Shown here piece by piece: positions 33,625 through 42,410 of a stretch of DNA of 64,000 nucleotides; the stretch's first letter is position 1; every line of letters begins with the position of its first letter. The DNA is from Xaviernesmea oryzae (GTDB taxonomy: Bacteria > Pseudomonadota > Alphaproteobacteria > Rhizobiales > Rhizobiaceae), in assembly GCF_900177415.1 (NCBI RefSeq), contig NZ_FXAF01000011.1:1054001-1118000 (forward strand), given 5' to 3'. Below the pieces are notes generated by a model. That model was given only the letters and a program-made list of their open reading frames with translations, was not told the DNA's origin and searched no databases. A program made the translations under genes and the position numbers.

Positions 33625-35841
33625 ATGGTGGAAGAACAGGACGTCTACGCCATCGGCGACGCTCTTCAACACGTTGCTGTTGCCGACCCGCTGGCCGCTC
33701 TCGATTTCGGGTTCGACGCCAAGCATCTGCGTCAACTGCTGGATGCCCTGCCGGTCGCGGTCTATACGACGGATGCTGCCGGACTCGTCACGTATTTCAA
33801 CCAGGCAGCAGCCGATCTGGCCGGGCGGAGGCCCGCTCTCGGAACCGACGAGTGGTGCGTCACCTGGAAGCTCCATCTCCCCGACGGCACGCCGCTCACG
33901 CACTCGGAATGCCCGATGGCGATAGCACTGACGGAGAACCGTAGCGTCCGCGGCGTCGAGGCTGTTGCCGAGCGGCCGGACGGAACGCGGGTTCCCTTCA
34001 TGCCGTTCCCCACCCCCTTGCGTGACGAGAACGGCGAACTCGTCGGCGCCGTAAACATGCTGCTCGACATCAGCGAACATAAGAAGGCCGAACGGAGGCT
34101 GCGGCAGAACGAGGCCTGGCTCGCCGGCCAGAAGGAGGCGTTCCAGGCGGCCATGAACGGCGCTCCGCTGGAAAAGTCGCTCGGCATCCTCATCGAGACC
34201 GCGATGAAGCAGGCGGAAAGCGAACGCCGATGCGCCTTCTACATCGCCAATCCCGAGGGCACCGAACTGCGGCATGTCGTCGGCATGCCGGACGGCTACG
34301 TCAAATGCGTGGACGGCTTGAAAATCGGCCCCGGCTCGCTGCCTTGCGGCCTTGCGGTCCACCGCGGCGAACCGGTCATCATGCCCGATGTCCTGGAGGA
34401 GCCCGTCTGGGAACCATGGGCGTGGCTCGCACGGGAATTCGACTTCCGCGGCTGCTGGTCCTTCCCGATCGAAACGGCCTCGGGCAAGGTCGTCGGCTCC
34501 TTCGCCATGTATTTCAAGGAGCCGAACGGAGCGGCCGACCGCGACCGGGAACTCGCCGCCGCCCTTGCCCACACGGCATCGATCATCATTTCCCGGCATC
34601 AGGAAAGCCTGGAGCGGGAGCGGATCAGCCAGGCGCTGCGGGAATCCGAGAGAAACCTCGCCGCCGAACTTGCCGCCGCGCGGCACCTGCAGAGCATCAG
34701 CACCTCCCTCATCCGGGAAGGCGACGTGGAGGCGCTCTATGCCCAGATCGTCGAAGCGGCCGGCGAGGTCATGCATTCGGACATGGCGAGCATCCAGGTG
34801 CTCGATCATGAGAATGACGCGCTCCGGCTGATCGCCCACAAGGGGTTCGACGCGGAGGCCGAAGCCACCTGGCGCTGGATCGAACACGACGACGCGACCA
34901 GTTGCGGCCATGCCCTGAAAACGAAGACGCGGATCGTGGTTCCCGATATCGAGGCGGACGAATTCATGGCCTGTACGCCCGCTCAGGAACAATACCGCAA
35001 AGCCGGCATCCGGGCGGTGCAGTCCACTCCGCTCGTCGGGCGCGCGGGCCACTCGCTCGGCATGATCTCGACGCACTGGCGCATGCCGCATGAACCTTCC
35101 GAACGGGACCTGCGGATCTTCGACGTTCTGGCGAGGCAGGCGGCAGATCTCATCGAGCGCAAGGAATCGGAAGATGCCCTGCAGCGCCGGGCGGCGCAGC
35201 TGCGCCTGCTCCTCGACGAACTCAATCACCGGGTCAAGAACACGCTCGCGACGGTCCAGTCGATCGCGCACCAGACGTTGCGGCATGCCCCGACGATGGC
35301 GGAAGGCCGAAAGTCGCTCGATGCGCGTCTGATCGCGCTTTCCAGGGCGCACAACGTGCTGACCCGCGAGCACTGGGAGGGCGCGAACCTGCGCGAACTC
35401 GTCGCGGAGGCCCTGGCGGCCTATTCGAACGGCAGCGGCCCCCGCCGCTTCGACGTTTCAGGCAACGACATCAGGTTGCTTCCGAAGGCCGGGCTGGCGA
35501 TCTCGATGGCCCTTCACGAGCTCGCCACCAATGCGGTGAAATACGGCGCCCTGTCCAACGAAAACGGCCATGTCAGAATTCGCTGGGGAGGAGGAGAGGA
35601 TGCGCAGCTCTTTCGTCTCGAATGGAGCGAGATCGACGGACCGCCGATCGAACAGCCGCGCAGGCTCGGCTTCGGATCGCGCCTGATCAAGCATGGGCTT
35701 GCCCAGGATCTGGGCGGCGTCGTCGAACTCCATTTCGAGCCGGACGGGCTGGTCTTCGCGATCGACGCTCCCTTGAAGGAATTGTGCGGCGGCGACGACA
35801 AACCGCATCCGCGGCCCCTGGACGATCGATGGGAGAGGTAG
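33625..35841 (+). CDS. HWE-family sensor histidine kinase (PAS-GAF-GAF)
   Basis: The 738-residue protein has a PAS domain (about 30-160, LDALPVAVYTTDAAGLVTYFN...GELVGAVNMLLDISEHKKAE), a first GAF domain (about 180-330), a short coiled coil, a second GAF domain (about 360-510), then an HWE kinase core. The phospho-acceptor is His535 in LDELNHRVKNTLATVQSIAHQTL; ATP-binding motifs are ALHELATNAVKYGAL and LEWSEIDGPP, the latter giving the W-x-E signature. No membrane span, so it is a cytoplasmic sensor, perhaps of light, redox or small ligands (PAS lacks the LOV Cys motif NCRFLQ). It is followed after four bases by a receiver gene. Confidence 0.92.
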   Translation: MVEEQDVYAIGDALQHVAVADPLAALDFGFDAKHLRQLLDALPVAVYTTDAAGLVTYFNQAAADLAGRRPALGTDEWCVTWKLHLPDGTPLTHSECPMAIALTENRSVRGVEAVAERPDGTRVPFMPFPTPLRDENGELVGAVNMLLDISEHKKAERRLRQNEAWLAGQKEAFQAAMNGAPLEKSLGILIETAMKQAESERRCAFYIANPEGTELRHVVGMPDGYVKCVDGLKIGPGSLPCGLAVHRGEPVIMPDVLEEPVWEPWAWLAREFDFRGCWSFPIETASGKVVGSFAMYFKEPNGAADRDRELAAALAHTASIIISRHQESLERERISQALRESERNLAAELAAARHLQSISTSLIREGDVEALYAQIVEAAGEVMHSDMASIQVLDHENDALRLIAHKGFDAEAEATWRWIEHDDATSCGHALKTKTRIVVPDIEADEFMACTPAQEQYRKAGIRAVQSTPLVGRAGHSLGMISTHWRMPHEPSERDLRIFDVLARQAADLIERKESEDALQRRAAQLRLLLDELNHRVKNTLATVQSIAHQTLRHAPTMAEGRKSLDARLIALSRAHNVLTREHWEGANLRELVAEALAAYSNGSGPRRFDVSGNDIRLLPKAGLAISMALHELATNAVKYGALSNENGHVRIRWGGGEDAQLFRLEWSEIDGPPIEQPRRLGFGSRLIKHGLAQDLGGVVELHFEPDGLVFAIDAPLKELCGGDDKPHPRPLDDRWER

Positions 35842-35845
35842 AGAA

Positions 35846-36220
35846 TTGCCGGCCGCGGAAAGCAGATTGACGGGCAAGCGCGTATTGGTCGTCGAGGACG
35901 AGGCATTGGTCACGATGCTTCTGGAAGAAGGGCTGATCGACATGGGCTGCGAGATCGCCGATACGGCATCGCGGCTGGACGACGCCCTGGAAAAGGCCAA
36001 TTCCCTGCTCTTCGACGTCGCGATCCTCGACGTCAACCTGCACGGACAAAAGACGTTTCCGATCGCCGAGGTCCTGAGCAGCCGAGGCATACCTTTCGTA
36101 TTCTCGACGGGCTACGAGGCCTCCAGCCTCCCCCTCTCGCTGCAGCAGGCGCCTGTTCTCCAGAAACCGTTCCAGCAACAGGACCTGGAGCAGGCGCTCG
36201 GCACCGCGCTCGGCGTGTAG
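35846..36220 (+). CDS. Single-domain response regulator
   Basis: The 124-residue receiver starts at TTG 35846, with GGGAGAGG overlapping the end of the kinase gene. The acidic pocket is Glu17-Asp18, the phosphorylation site Asp62 (VAILDVNLHG), Thr/Ser switch STGYE and Lys107 in LQKPF. The VNLHGQKTFPIAE segment is typical of receivers paired with HWE kinases. There is no output domain, so it is a phosphate sink, shuttle or protein-interaction switch for the adjacent kinase. Confidence 0.9.
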   Translation: MPAAESRLTGKRVLVVEDEALVTMLLEEGLIDMGCEIADTASRLDDALEKANSLLFDVAILDVNLHGQKTFPIAEVLSSRGIPFVFSTGYEASSLPLSLQQAPVLQKPFQQQDLEQALGTALGV

Positions 36221-36323
36221 CGCCGTGCCCGCCGGGACAGGCGCCGCATTGAATCGAAAACCGAGGAGATGTCCCCATCCCCTCGGAAAGATTCGCATTT
36301 CGAACGTTCAGCTGGGATGCGCC

Positions 36324-36794
36324 TCAGAACGTCTTGGCGACCTCTTCGAGCTGGCCGGCGACGATGCCCCAGCCCTCATGGAAACCCATGTCCTCGTGGG
36401 CTTTCTTGTCTTCCTCCGTCCAATGGAGCGCCGTCGCGGTATATTTCGTGCGCCCGTTGCCGAGATCCTCGAACTCGACGATCGCCGTCATGAACGGCTT
36501 TTCGGAAGGCACCCAGCCTGCGGTATACGCATCGGTGAAGACGAGTTTCCTGTTCGGCACCACTTCCAGATAGACGCCGTAATTGGGAATCTTCTCGCCG
36601 TTCGGCCCCTCCATCAGGATGTAGCTCTCGCCGCCGGGACGAACGTCGGAACGGGCATCGGTGACCTTCCAGGGCTTCGGGCAGAACCATTCGCCCATGC
36701 GCTCCGGCGTGGTCCAGGCCTTGTAGAGTTTTTCGGCGGGAACGTTCATCTCACGCACGAGCTGCAGCGAGTGGGTGGCGGTGTTGGCAATCAT
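36324..36794 (-). CDS. SRPBCC/AHSA1-domain protein
   Basis: The 156-residue protein begins at ATG 36794, after an AGGAAA box. It has the AHSA1 (START-like) pattern: LVREMNVPAEKLYKAWTTPERMGEWFCP, GGESYILMEGPNGEKIPNYGVYLEVVPNRKLVFTDAY and a C-terminal helix EGWGIVAGQLEEVAKTF. Such domains bind hydrophobic ligands. It has its own ECF42-type promoter motif (36847-36873) and lies downstream of the sigma gene. AHSA1 and DGPF proteins are frequent companions of ECF sigma factors of this type, although their joint function is unknown. Confidence 0.82.
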   Translation of the reverse strand: MIANTATHSLQLVREMNVPAEKLYKAWTTPERMGEWFCPKPWKVTDARSDVRPGGESYILMEGPNGEKIPNYGVYLEVVPNRKLVFTDAYTAGWVPSEKPFMTAIVEFEDLGNGRTKYTATALHWTEEDKKAHEDMGFHEGWGIVAGQLEEVAKTF

Positions 36795-36846
36795 TTTCCT
36801 GTCTCCCTTGAGTTTTGAGCAACATCTCATCCGATGTTGCCCCAAG

Positions 36847-36873
36847 GACGCGCGGCCGGCATCGAATGCGACA
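36847..36873 (-). promoter_or_regulatory. ECF42-type promoter motif upstream of the AHSA1 gene
   Basis: On the minus strand: TGTCGC-N17-CGTC, followed by CTTGG, 53 bases before the AHSA1 start. It matches the motifs at 38545-38571 and 42529-42555 in both boxes and in spacing. Confidence 0.6.
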
Positions 36874-36893
36874 ACGGTCCGAATTTTTTCCCG

Positions 36894-38150
36894 TCATTCC
36901 ACCGGAGAGGCGACGGCGCCGAGCTTGTCGATCTGCTGGCGGATATGGGCGCATTCGGCCGGCGAGTTGGCGAGCGCGATCGCCCGGTCGAAGGCCTCCC
37001 GCGCCTGCCTGTTGCGGCCGCCCTGCATCAGCAGCCCTCCCCTGACGCCGTGGAAATAGAAATAGCCGTCGAGCTTTTCGGCGAGCGGGGCGATCAGCTC
37101 TAGGGCCTTCTCCGGGCCTTCCAGCTTGGAGACCGCGACCGCCCGGTTGAGCGTCACGACCGGCGACGGCTGGATGCGCTCCAGGAGGCCGTAGAGCATG
37201 TCGATCTCCCTCCAGTCCGTCTCCTTGGACGTCGCGGCCCGGGCATGCAGGGCCGAGATCGCCGCCTGAACCTGGTAGGGACCGGGCCGGCGGTGACGGA
37301 TCGCCTTGTCGAGCAGCGCCAGCGCCTCGTTGATCAGTGCGCGGTTCCACAGGCTCCGGTCCTGGTCTTCGAGCAGAATGATCTGGCCGTCCTTGTCGAA
37401 ACGCGCTTTCGCCCGGGAATGCTGCAGCAGCATCAGCGCGGCGAGCCCCATGATTTCCGGCTCGGCCGGGAAGATGCGCAGAAGCAATCGCGCGAGCCTG
37501 ATCGCCTCCTCGCAGAAGGCGGCATTGTCCGGATTGGTGATGCCGGAGGAATAGCCCTCGTTGAAGATGAGATAGATCATCGAGGAGACGATGCCGAGGC
37601 GCTCGGCCCGTTCCTGCGCGCCCGGCGTCTCGAAGGGCACGCCGGCTTTCGCCACGCGCGCCTTGGCGCGGGTGATGCGCTGCTCCATCGCCGCTTCGCT
37701 GACGAGGAAGGCGCGGGCGATCTGCGGCACGCTGAGGCCCGAGACGATCCGCAGCGCCAGAGCGATCTGCTGGGTGTTCGGCAGGTCCGGATGGCAGCAG
37801 ATGAACATCAGGCGAAGGATGTCGTCGCGATAGTTGGAATTGTCGAGCCGGTCGGCGATGTCGGTCTCGGCATCGGAAAGATCGGAGAGCACCTCCTCTT
37901 CCGGCAGCGGATCGTTCTTCGAGCGCTTGCGGACCGCATCGATGCCGCTGTTGCGGCCGACGAAGATCAGCCAGGCGGCCGGATCGCGCGGCGGCCCCTT
38001 GTCGGGCCAGGTGCGGATGGCGCGCAGGCACGCTTCCTGAAAGGCTTCCTCCGCGGTGTCGAGATCGCGGAAATAGCGCAACAGCGCGCCGAGCGCCTGC
38101 GGCCGGGCCGCCGTCAGCGCAAGTTCGATCCAGGCAATGTCCGTCGTCAT
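36894..38150 (-). CDS. ECF42-type sigma factor with TPR-like C-terminal extension
   Basis: The 418-residue protein has short sigma region 2 (about 20-85, ALLRYFRDLDTAEEAFQEACLRAIRTWP...AWLIFVGRNSGIDAVRKR) and region 4 (about 125-185, LALRIVSGLSVPQIARAFLVSEAAMEQRITRAKARV). The remaining 230 residues form helix pairs characteristic of ECF42 (DUF6596/TPR): WNRALINEALALLDKAI, GPYQVQAAISALHARA, SPVVTLNRAVAVSKLEGPEKALELI, and ECAHIRQQIDKL. In this class no anti-sigma factor is needed; the C-terminal domain controls activity. It overlaps the upstream DGPF gene by four bases, the standard ECF42 arrangement. Confidence 0.92.
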   Translation of the reverse strand: MTTDIAWIELALTAARPQALGALLRYFRDLDTAEEAFQEACLRAIRTWPDKGPPRDPAAWLIFVGRNSGIDAVRKRSKNDPLPEEEVLSDLSDAETDIADRLDNSNYRDDILRLMFICCHPDLPNTQQIALALRIVSGLSVPQIARAFLVSEAAMEQRITRAKARVAKAGVPFETPGAQERAERLGIVSSMIYLIFNEGYSSGITNPDNAAFCEEAIRLARLLLRIFPAEPEIMGLAALMLLQHSRAKARFDKDGQIILLEDQDRSLWNRALINEALALLDKAIRHRRPGPYQVQAAISALHARAATSKETDWREIDMLYGLLERIQPSPVVTLNRAVAVSKLEGPEKALELIAPLAEKLDGYFYFHGVRGGLLMQGGRNRQAREAFDRAIALANSPAECAHIRQQIDKLGAVASPVE

Positions 38151-38521
38151 GTTTTGATTTCCCCCGGATGGAAGACGTAGAAGGGCCGTATCTCGTAGGA
38201 GGTAGACCCGGGATTGACCTTGGAAAGCTCCTTCGAAAAGGCGACCGCCTCTTCGAGCGTCTCGACATCGACCGTATAGAAGCCGAGCAGCACTTCCTTG
38301 GTCTCGGCGAAGGGACCGTCGAGCACCAGAGGCTCGTCCTTGCCCTTGCGCACGGTGGTGGCGGCAGTCGTCGGCATCAGCCGGCCGGTGGGACCGAGCT
38401 TGCCGGCCCGCGCCATCGGCTCCTGGACCGCGTAGAGCTTGGCCATGACGGCATCCTCCTCCTCCTTCGACCAGGCGAAGACGGTTTCCTCATGGGCGTA
38501 GCAAAGGATGGCATAAAGCAT
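38147..38521 (-). CDS. DGPF/YCII-domain protein, ECF42 partner
   Basis: The 124-residue protein has the YCII-related (DGPF) fold: YAILCYAHEE, the PTTAATTVR segment, and the name-giving motif VLDGPFAETKEVLLGFYTVD (about 66-85), then EEAVAFSKELSKVNPG and SYEIRPFYVF. AAGGAGACAGAC precedes ATG 38521. DGPF genes are the conserved neighbours and targets of ECF42 sigma factors; the biochemical role is unknown. It is the first gene of the DGPF-sigma operon and has an ECF42-type promoter motif 24 bases upstream. Confidence 0.9.
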   Translation of the reverse strand: MLYAILCYAHEETVFAWSKEEEDAVMAKLYAVQEPMARAGKLGPTGRLMPTTAATTVRKGKDEPLVLDGPFAETKEVLLGFYTVDVETLEEAVAFSKELSKVNPGSTSYEIRPFYVFHPGEIKT

Positions 38522-38544
38522 GTCTGTCTCCTTCTCCTGTGAAA

Positions 38545-38571
38545 GACGAAGGAGTAGCGGTCTTCCCGACA
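38545..38571 (-). promoter_or_regulatory. ECF42-type promoter motif of the DGPF-sigma operon
   Basis: On the minus strand: TGTCGG-N17-CGTC, with the second box 24 bases before the DGPF start codon. ECF42 promoters described in other bacteria have a TGTCGA-like -35 and CGTC/CGAC-like -10, so this fits autoregulation by the sigma factor encoded next in the operon. Confidence 0.65.
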
Positions 38572-38619
38572 GGACGCATCAAAAAATCTGAAGCGGGGAA
38601 TTTATTGGCAAGTAGGCTC

Positions 38620-38800
38620 ACCCCCCTCTGCCCTGCCGGGCATCTCCCCCACAAGGGGGGAGATCGGATAGCAGCAAGCTCTCTTCCTCGACAAAGATTC
38701 GAGACTGCCGAAATAAATCCTCCCTTAATGGCTCGGAAGCCGGTGCATCCTGCCGATCTCCCCCCGTGTGGGGGAGATGCCCGGCAGGGCAGAGGGGGGT
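38620..38800. repeat. MITE-like element of 181 bp with family A inverted ends
   Basis: The left end (38620-38665) and right end (38755-38800) are inverted copies of family A: ACCCCCCTCTGCCCTGCCGG ... and ... CCGGCAGGGCAGAGGGGGGT. Between them lie 89 bases of unrelated sequence. The 179-base element at 52592-52770 has the same architecture but a different core. I see no gene in this 457-base gap, apart from a possible short reading frame rejected below. Confidence 0.8.
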
Positions 38801-38978
38801 ATATCCCGCACCGCCCCAAATTCGCGGCTTCACGGATCGGCATCATCGGCATTCTGCACGAGCGGATGGATTTACCCGTGCGTCTGGCGGAGGATTTGCT
38901 ACATATCGCCAAACGGAATGCGGACGAATCCTGATCCGTCTGCGCCCGCCTTCGATCCCGTCATCCCAAGGACATCCC

Positions 38979-39683
38979 ATGGCCGATCTTTCAAGCTTCC
39001 CCATCGCCTCCAAATGGCCCGCCAACGATCCGAACGTCCTGCAGCTCTATTCGACGCCGACGCCGAACGGCGTGAAGGTGTCGATCATGCTGGAGGAGAT
39101 CGGCCTGCCCTACGAGCCGCATTTCATCAATATCGGCGCCGACGAGACCTGGGGGCCGGAATATCTGTCGCTCAACCCGAACGGCAAGATCCCGGCGATC
39201 ATCGATCCGGACGGCCCCGGCGGCAAGCCGCTCGGCCTTTTCGAATCCGGCGCGATCCTGCTCTATCTCGCCGAAAAGACCGGCAAGCTGCTGCCGGCCG
39301 ATCCGGCCAAGCGCTACGAGACGATCCAGTGGGTGTTTTTCCAGATGGCCGGCATCGGCCCGATGTTCGGCCAGCTCGGCTTCTTCCACAAGTTCGCCGG
39401 CAAGGATATCGAGGACAAGCGCCCGCGCGACCGCTACGCCAAGGAATCGCACCGCCTCATCCGCGTCATCGAAACGCGGCTTCAGGGCCGCGACTGGATC
39501 ATGGGCGACGAATACACAATCGCCGACATTTCCATGCTCGGCTGGGTGCGCAACCTGATCGGCTTCTATGGCGCCGGCGAGCTTATTGAATACGATCAGC
39601 TGAAGCTCGTGCCGCAATGGCTGGAACGCGGGCTCGCGCGGCCCGCCGTACAGCGCGGCCTCGACATTCCGAAACGCCCCTGA
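38979..39683 (+). CDS. Glutathione S-transferase, YfcG/YghU (nu class) type
   Basis: The 234-residue enzyme starts at ATG 38979 (AAGGA upstream). The N-terminal thioredoxin fold has LQLYSTPTPNGVKVSIMLEEIGLPYEP (active-site Thr/Asn of the nu class rather than Ser or Tyr), then LNPNGKIPAIIDPDGPGGKPLGLFESGAILLYLAEK with the cis-Pro and the E-S glutathione-binding pair. The helical C-terminal domain is complete (EYTIADISMLGWVRN). Such proteins act as disulfide-bond oxidoreductases on glutathione. A glutathione-linked GFA enzyme follows 61 bases downstream. Confidence 0.9.
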   Translation: MADLSSFPIASKWPANDPNVLQLYSTPTPNGVKVSIMLEEIGLPYEPHFINIGADETWGPEYLSLNPNGKIPAIIDPDGPGGKPLGLFESGAILLYLAEKTGKLLPADPAKRYETIQWVFFQMAGIGPMFGQLGFFHKFAGKDIEDKRPRDRYAKESHRLIRVIETRLQGRDWIMGDEYTIADISMLGWVRNLIGFYGAGELIEYDQLKLVPQWLERGLARPAVQRGLDIPKRP

Positions 39684-39706
39684 CGAAACGCCCCTGACGA
39701 AACGCC
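39671..39706. repeat. 14-base tandem duplication across the GST stop codon
   Basis: GAAACGCCCCTGAC occurs twice in tandem (39671-39684, 39685-39698) with a partial third copy (GAAACGCC). The first copy contains the stop codon of the GST gene, so the protein is unchanged. Confidence 0.85.
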
Positions 39707-39744
39707 GTAGCGGCCCTATCTTTTCGGGAAAACAGAGGTATCAG

Positions 39745-40200
39745 ATGCCCAAACCCACGCTCCCCATGGAAGGCGGATGCCGCTGCGGACAGGTCCGCTT
39801 CAGGATCAGTGCGGCCCCCATCCTCACCATGGCCTGCCATTGCACCGGTTGCCAGAGGATGACTGCCAGCGCTTTTTCGCTCTCCGCTGCGATCCCCGCC
39901 GCAGGCTTCGAGATCATAGAGGGCGAGCCGGTGATCGGCGGCCTGCATGGCGCGGACGCTCATCACTATCACTGCCCTCATTGCAAGAGCTGGATGTTCA
40001 CCAAGCCCAGAGGCATGGACTGGTTCGTCAATATCCGGCCGACCATGCTCGACGATGCAAGCTGGTTCGTGCCCTTCATCGAGACCTACACCTCGGAAAA
40101 ACTCCCTTGGGCGGCCACCCCTGCCGCCCATTCCTACGAGGGCTTCCCGCCCTTCGAGACCTACGAGGCGCTCGTGAAGGAATTCGCGGAAAGAGCCTGA
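39745..40200 (+). CDS. GFA-family (glutathione-dependent formaldehyde-activating type) protein
   Basis: The 151-residue protein has the GFA zinc sites: GGCRCGQVRF near the N-terminus, CHCTGCQRMT at about residues 32-41, and the CPHCKSW motif at about 77-83. The founding member, Gfa, was proposed to speed up formation of S-hydroxymethylglutathione, but most family members are of unknown function, and no formaldehyde dehydrogenase is present here. It follows a GST gene on the same strand, perhaps as an operon. The stop lies 14 bases from the convergent protease-nuclease gene. Confidence 0.85.
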   Translation: MPKPTLPMEGGCRCGQVRFRISAAPILTMACHCTGCQRMTASAFSLSAAIPAAGFEIIEGEPVIGGLHGADAHHYHCPHCKSWMFTKPRGMDWFVNIRPTMLDDASWFVPFIETYTSEKLPWAATPAAHSYEGFPPFETYEALVKEFAERA

Positions 40201-40214
40201 CGCAATCCGGCGGA

Positions 40215-42410
40215 TCAGCCGAGCCCTCTGACGTCCGAGAGGTTCGCGACGTCGACGGCCTGCTGCCCCGCCATCGTGTCTCGGTCGAGAAGTTTCCCGT
40301 CGAAGACCACGCCCGCCTTCGATGCGATCTCCGTGAGCGGCACCTGATGGCGCTTGAAGCGGCCGGGTCCGAAGCGTTCGATGCCGAACCGGTCGACCAC
40401 GGTCTTCTGGCTGAGGATGAAGCCGAAGACTTTCAGCTGCTTGGCGTTCTTCGGGCCTTCCGCGACGCAGACGATCTTCCAGAACTCGATCGGATACTGT
40501 ATCTCGCCGCGGCCGAAATCGGCGGAAGGGTCCTCGCCCGACAGGATCGGCCCCGCCAGGATGCATGCCTTGGTGTCGCCGTCCTTGCGGCTCTGCTGGA
40601 TATGGTTCTCCAGCGCGCCCCACAGTCCCTCCATTCCGGCGTAGGACCGATTGTATGCACCGGGCGTGGACTGGTTGAAGGCCTCGTGCTGCGGCGTGCA
40701 GTTCGTCCAGTGGAACGTGTCGGAATTGGCGAACTCGATCTCCAGCTCCGTCTCGCCCCAGGCATTGTCCTGGCGCCGGACCATATGGCCGCGGTCGATA
40801 TTGCCGGCCGGCTTGTAGAAATCCGCGTCGAATATCTGCACCGCCGCGGGAATGCGCGGATCGGGAATCCAGCGGTCCCGCCCGAACTCCTCGCGGTTCT
40901 TTTCGGATTTGTATCTGGGATCGTAGTCGACGTTGACGGCCGACCACATCTGCAGCCGGCGCGGCTTGTTCATCATCAGCTCGAAATGATGGTATCTCAG
41001 GACCAGCGGCTTGCCGTCCTCGTCTTTCAGGATTTCATGCAGGCGCTCCTCGGCAACCGAAGGCACCGGCACCGAAATTCCGCTGCCGAGGAAATCCGGA
41101 TCGTATCCGCCGCGGCTGTCGTAATCGGGATCGAAGCGGATCGATTTCTCCTCCGCTTTCGGCAGTTCGGGCGCCGTGACGGGAAGCGGCGCGGCGAGGA
41201 CGGGACCGCCGCCCGCGTTCACGTTGATCGTCACCGGTCCGGTGAAGGTGAATTGCACGCCCCCCATGATGCTTCCCCCCTGTGGCACACCCTGTGCTGT
41301 CCCCTGCGCTGCCGATCCTGCTCCTGAAACGCCGATATTGACGGTCTGAACCGTTTCCTGGCCACCGACGGCGTCCATCGCCTCCTGGACCGGATCGGTC
41401 GTGGTCGCCAGGAGGCCGTTCAATATCTGCTGCCTGGCGGTATCCTGCAGGACCATCGCCGAAAGCCGCCTGACGATCGCGCTGACGCGGGCGCCCTCGT
41501 TGGCGATCCAGTGGACCTTGTCGTCGCCCATGTTCTTGGTCCAGAAGCTGCCGTCGCGGGCGACCACGCGCCCGTTGCGCATCTGCGGAATGGAGGCATG
41601 ATGCAGGGCGACCAGTTCCCAGTTCTCGCTGAAGGCCGGCGAGCCGGACGAGCCTTCCAGCGTATCGGTCTCGTAGTGGAGAAAGCCTTCCGCATCGAGG
41701 ATGTCGACCAGCCGGTTCTGCGAAATGGCGTATTGCTTCGGCCCGCCTTCCGGATGCTGGATGATGTTGACCGGGTCCCCCTTGAGGATCTTCGGCGTCG
41801 CCTCGATCAGCGTGTTCTGTCCGAGATCGGCAAGCGCCTCGCCGGTGATGGCCCTCGGCTTCACGGCGACGATGGCGAAATCGAGCTTCTGGTCGGTGAC
41901 ATAGAAGCGGTCGGCATCGATCTCGAAGACGATGCCGCGCTCGAGGCCGCGTTCCGTCTTCTCGTAAAGGAAGTTCGCGGCGCAGTTCCGGCAGTCCGCC
42001 TCGCTCGGGAACACGTGCCAGTTCGTCATCAGCAGGCCCGGCGCGACGATGAAGCCCGTGGCGAACCCTTCCAGCTCGATGTCGCTGCCGCCGAAGGCCG
42101 CGATCCGGGCGACGGACCGGCCGGCCTTGCGGGCCGTGTCGCTCGGCACGACGTCGACGAAATCCAGCGTCGCCCCCATCTTGCGCTCGATGCCGAACGG
42201 CAAAGGTGCCGCACCCGACCGCAGCCGGTTGATGCACGAAACGCGCCGGCGAAACGTCATCTGGCGTTCGGGACTGTCTGCCGCACCCGGCCCGTTCTCG
42301 GCGATCCGCCGCTTGTTTTCCTCGCGCTCGGCGGTGCGCTGCTGATAACGCTCCACCGCGGCGCGCTGCACGACGAGACGCGCCTCCCGCAGTCGATCCA
42401 ATCGCGCCAT
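40215..42410 (-). CDS. Trypsin-like serine protease fused to a DNA/RNA non-specific endonuclease
   Basis: This 731-residue protein combines two enzymes. Residues of about 1-45 form a charged helix (LREARLVVQRAAVERYQQRTAEREENKRR). Residues of about 85-330 are a chymotrypsin-like protease with the full triad: His132 (MTNWHVF), Asp177 (KLDFAIVAV) and Ser255 (EGSSGSPAF). A Gly/Ala-rich linker (about 355-410) follows. Residues of about 450-720 form a NUC1-type nuclease: His542 in IDRGHMVRR, and metal/structural Asn570 and Asn579 in HWTNCTPQHEAFNQ, with later conserved KIVCV and KVFGFILS strands. There is no signal peptide, so both act in the cytoplasm. The protease may gate or release the nuclease, as in bacterial conflict or phage-defence effectors; this is inference. 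Confidence 0.85.
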   Translation of the reverse strand: MARLDRLREARLVVQRAAVERYQQRTAEREENKRRIAENGPGAADSPERQMTFRRRVSCINRLRSGAAPLPFGIERKMGATLDFVDVVPSDTARKAGRSVARIAAFGGSDIELEGFATGFIVAPGLLMTNWHVFPSEADCRNCAANFLYEKTERGLERGIVFEIDADRFYVTDQKLDFAIVAVKPRAITGEALADLGQNTLIEATPKILKGDPVNIIQHPEGGPKQYAISQNRLVDILDAEGFLHYETDTLEGSSGSPAFSENWELVALHHASIPQMRNGRVVARDGSFWTKNMGDDKVHWIANEGARVSAIVRRLSAMVLQDTARQQILNGLLATTTDPVQEAMDAVGGQETVQTVNIGVSGAGSAAQGTAQGVPQGGSIMGGVQFTFTGPVTINVNAGGGPVLAAPLPVTAPELPKAEEKSIRFDPDYDSRGGYDPDFLGSGISVPVPSVAEERLHEILKDEDGKPLVLRYHHFELMMNKPRRLQMWSAVNVDYDPRYKSEKNREEFGRDRWIPDPRIPAAVQIFDADFYKPAGNIDRGHMVRRQDNAWGETELEIEFANSDTFHWTNCTPQHEAFNQSTPGAYNRSYAGMEGLWGALENHIQQSRKDGDTKACILAGPILSGEDPSADFGRGEIQYPIEFWKIVCVAEGPKNAKQLKVFGFILSQKTVVDRFGIERFGPGRFKRHQVPLTEIASKAGVVFDGKLLDRDTMAGQQAVDVANLSDVRGLG

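Noticed and set aside
33454..35373. 639-residue frame on the minus strand
   Set aside because: It is antisense to the HWE kinase, whose domains and motifs are complete. The minus frame has no recognisable motif.
38866..38934. Short frame DLPVRLAEDLLHIAKRNADES before the GST gene
   Set aside because: Only 22 residues from its ATG, no ribosome-binding site and mostly repeat-derived upstream sequence. It could be the end of a lost gene, but support is too thin.
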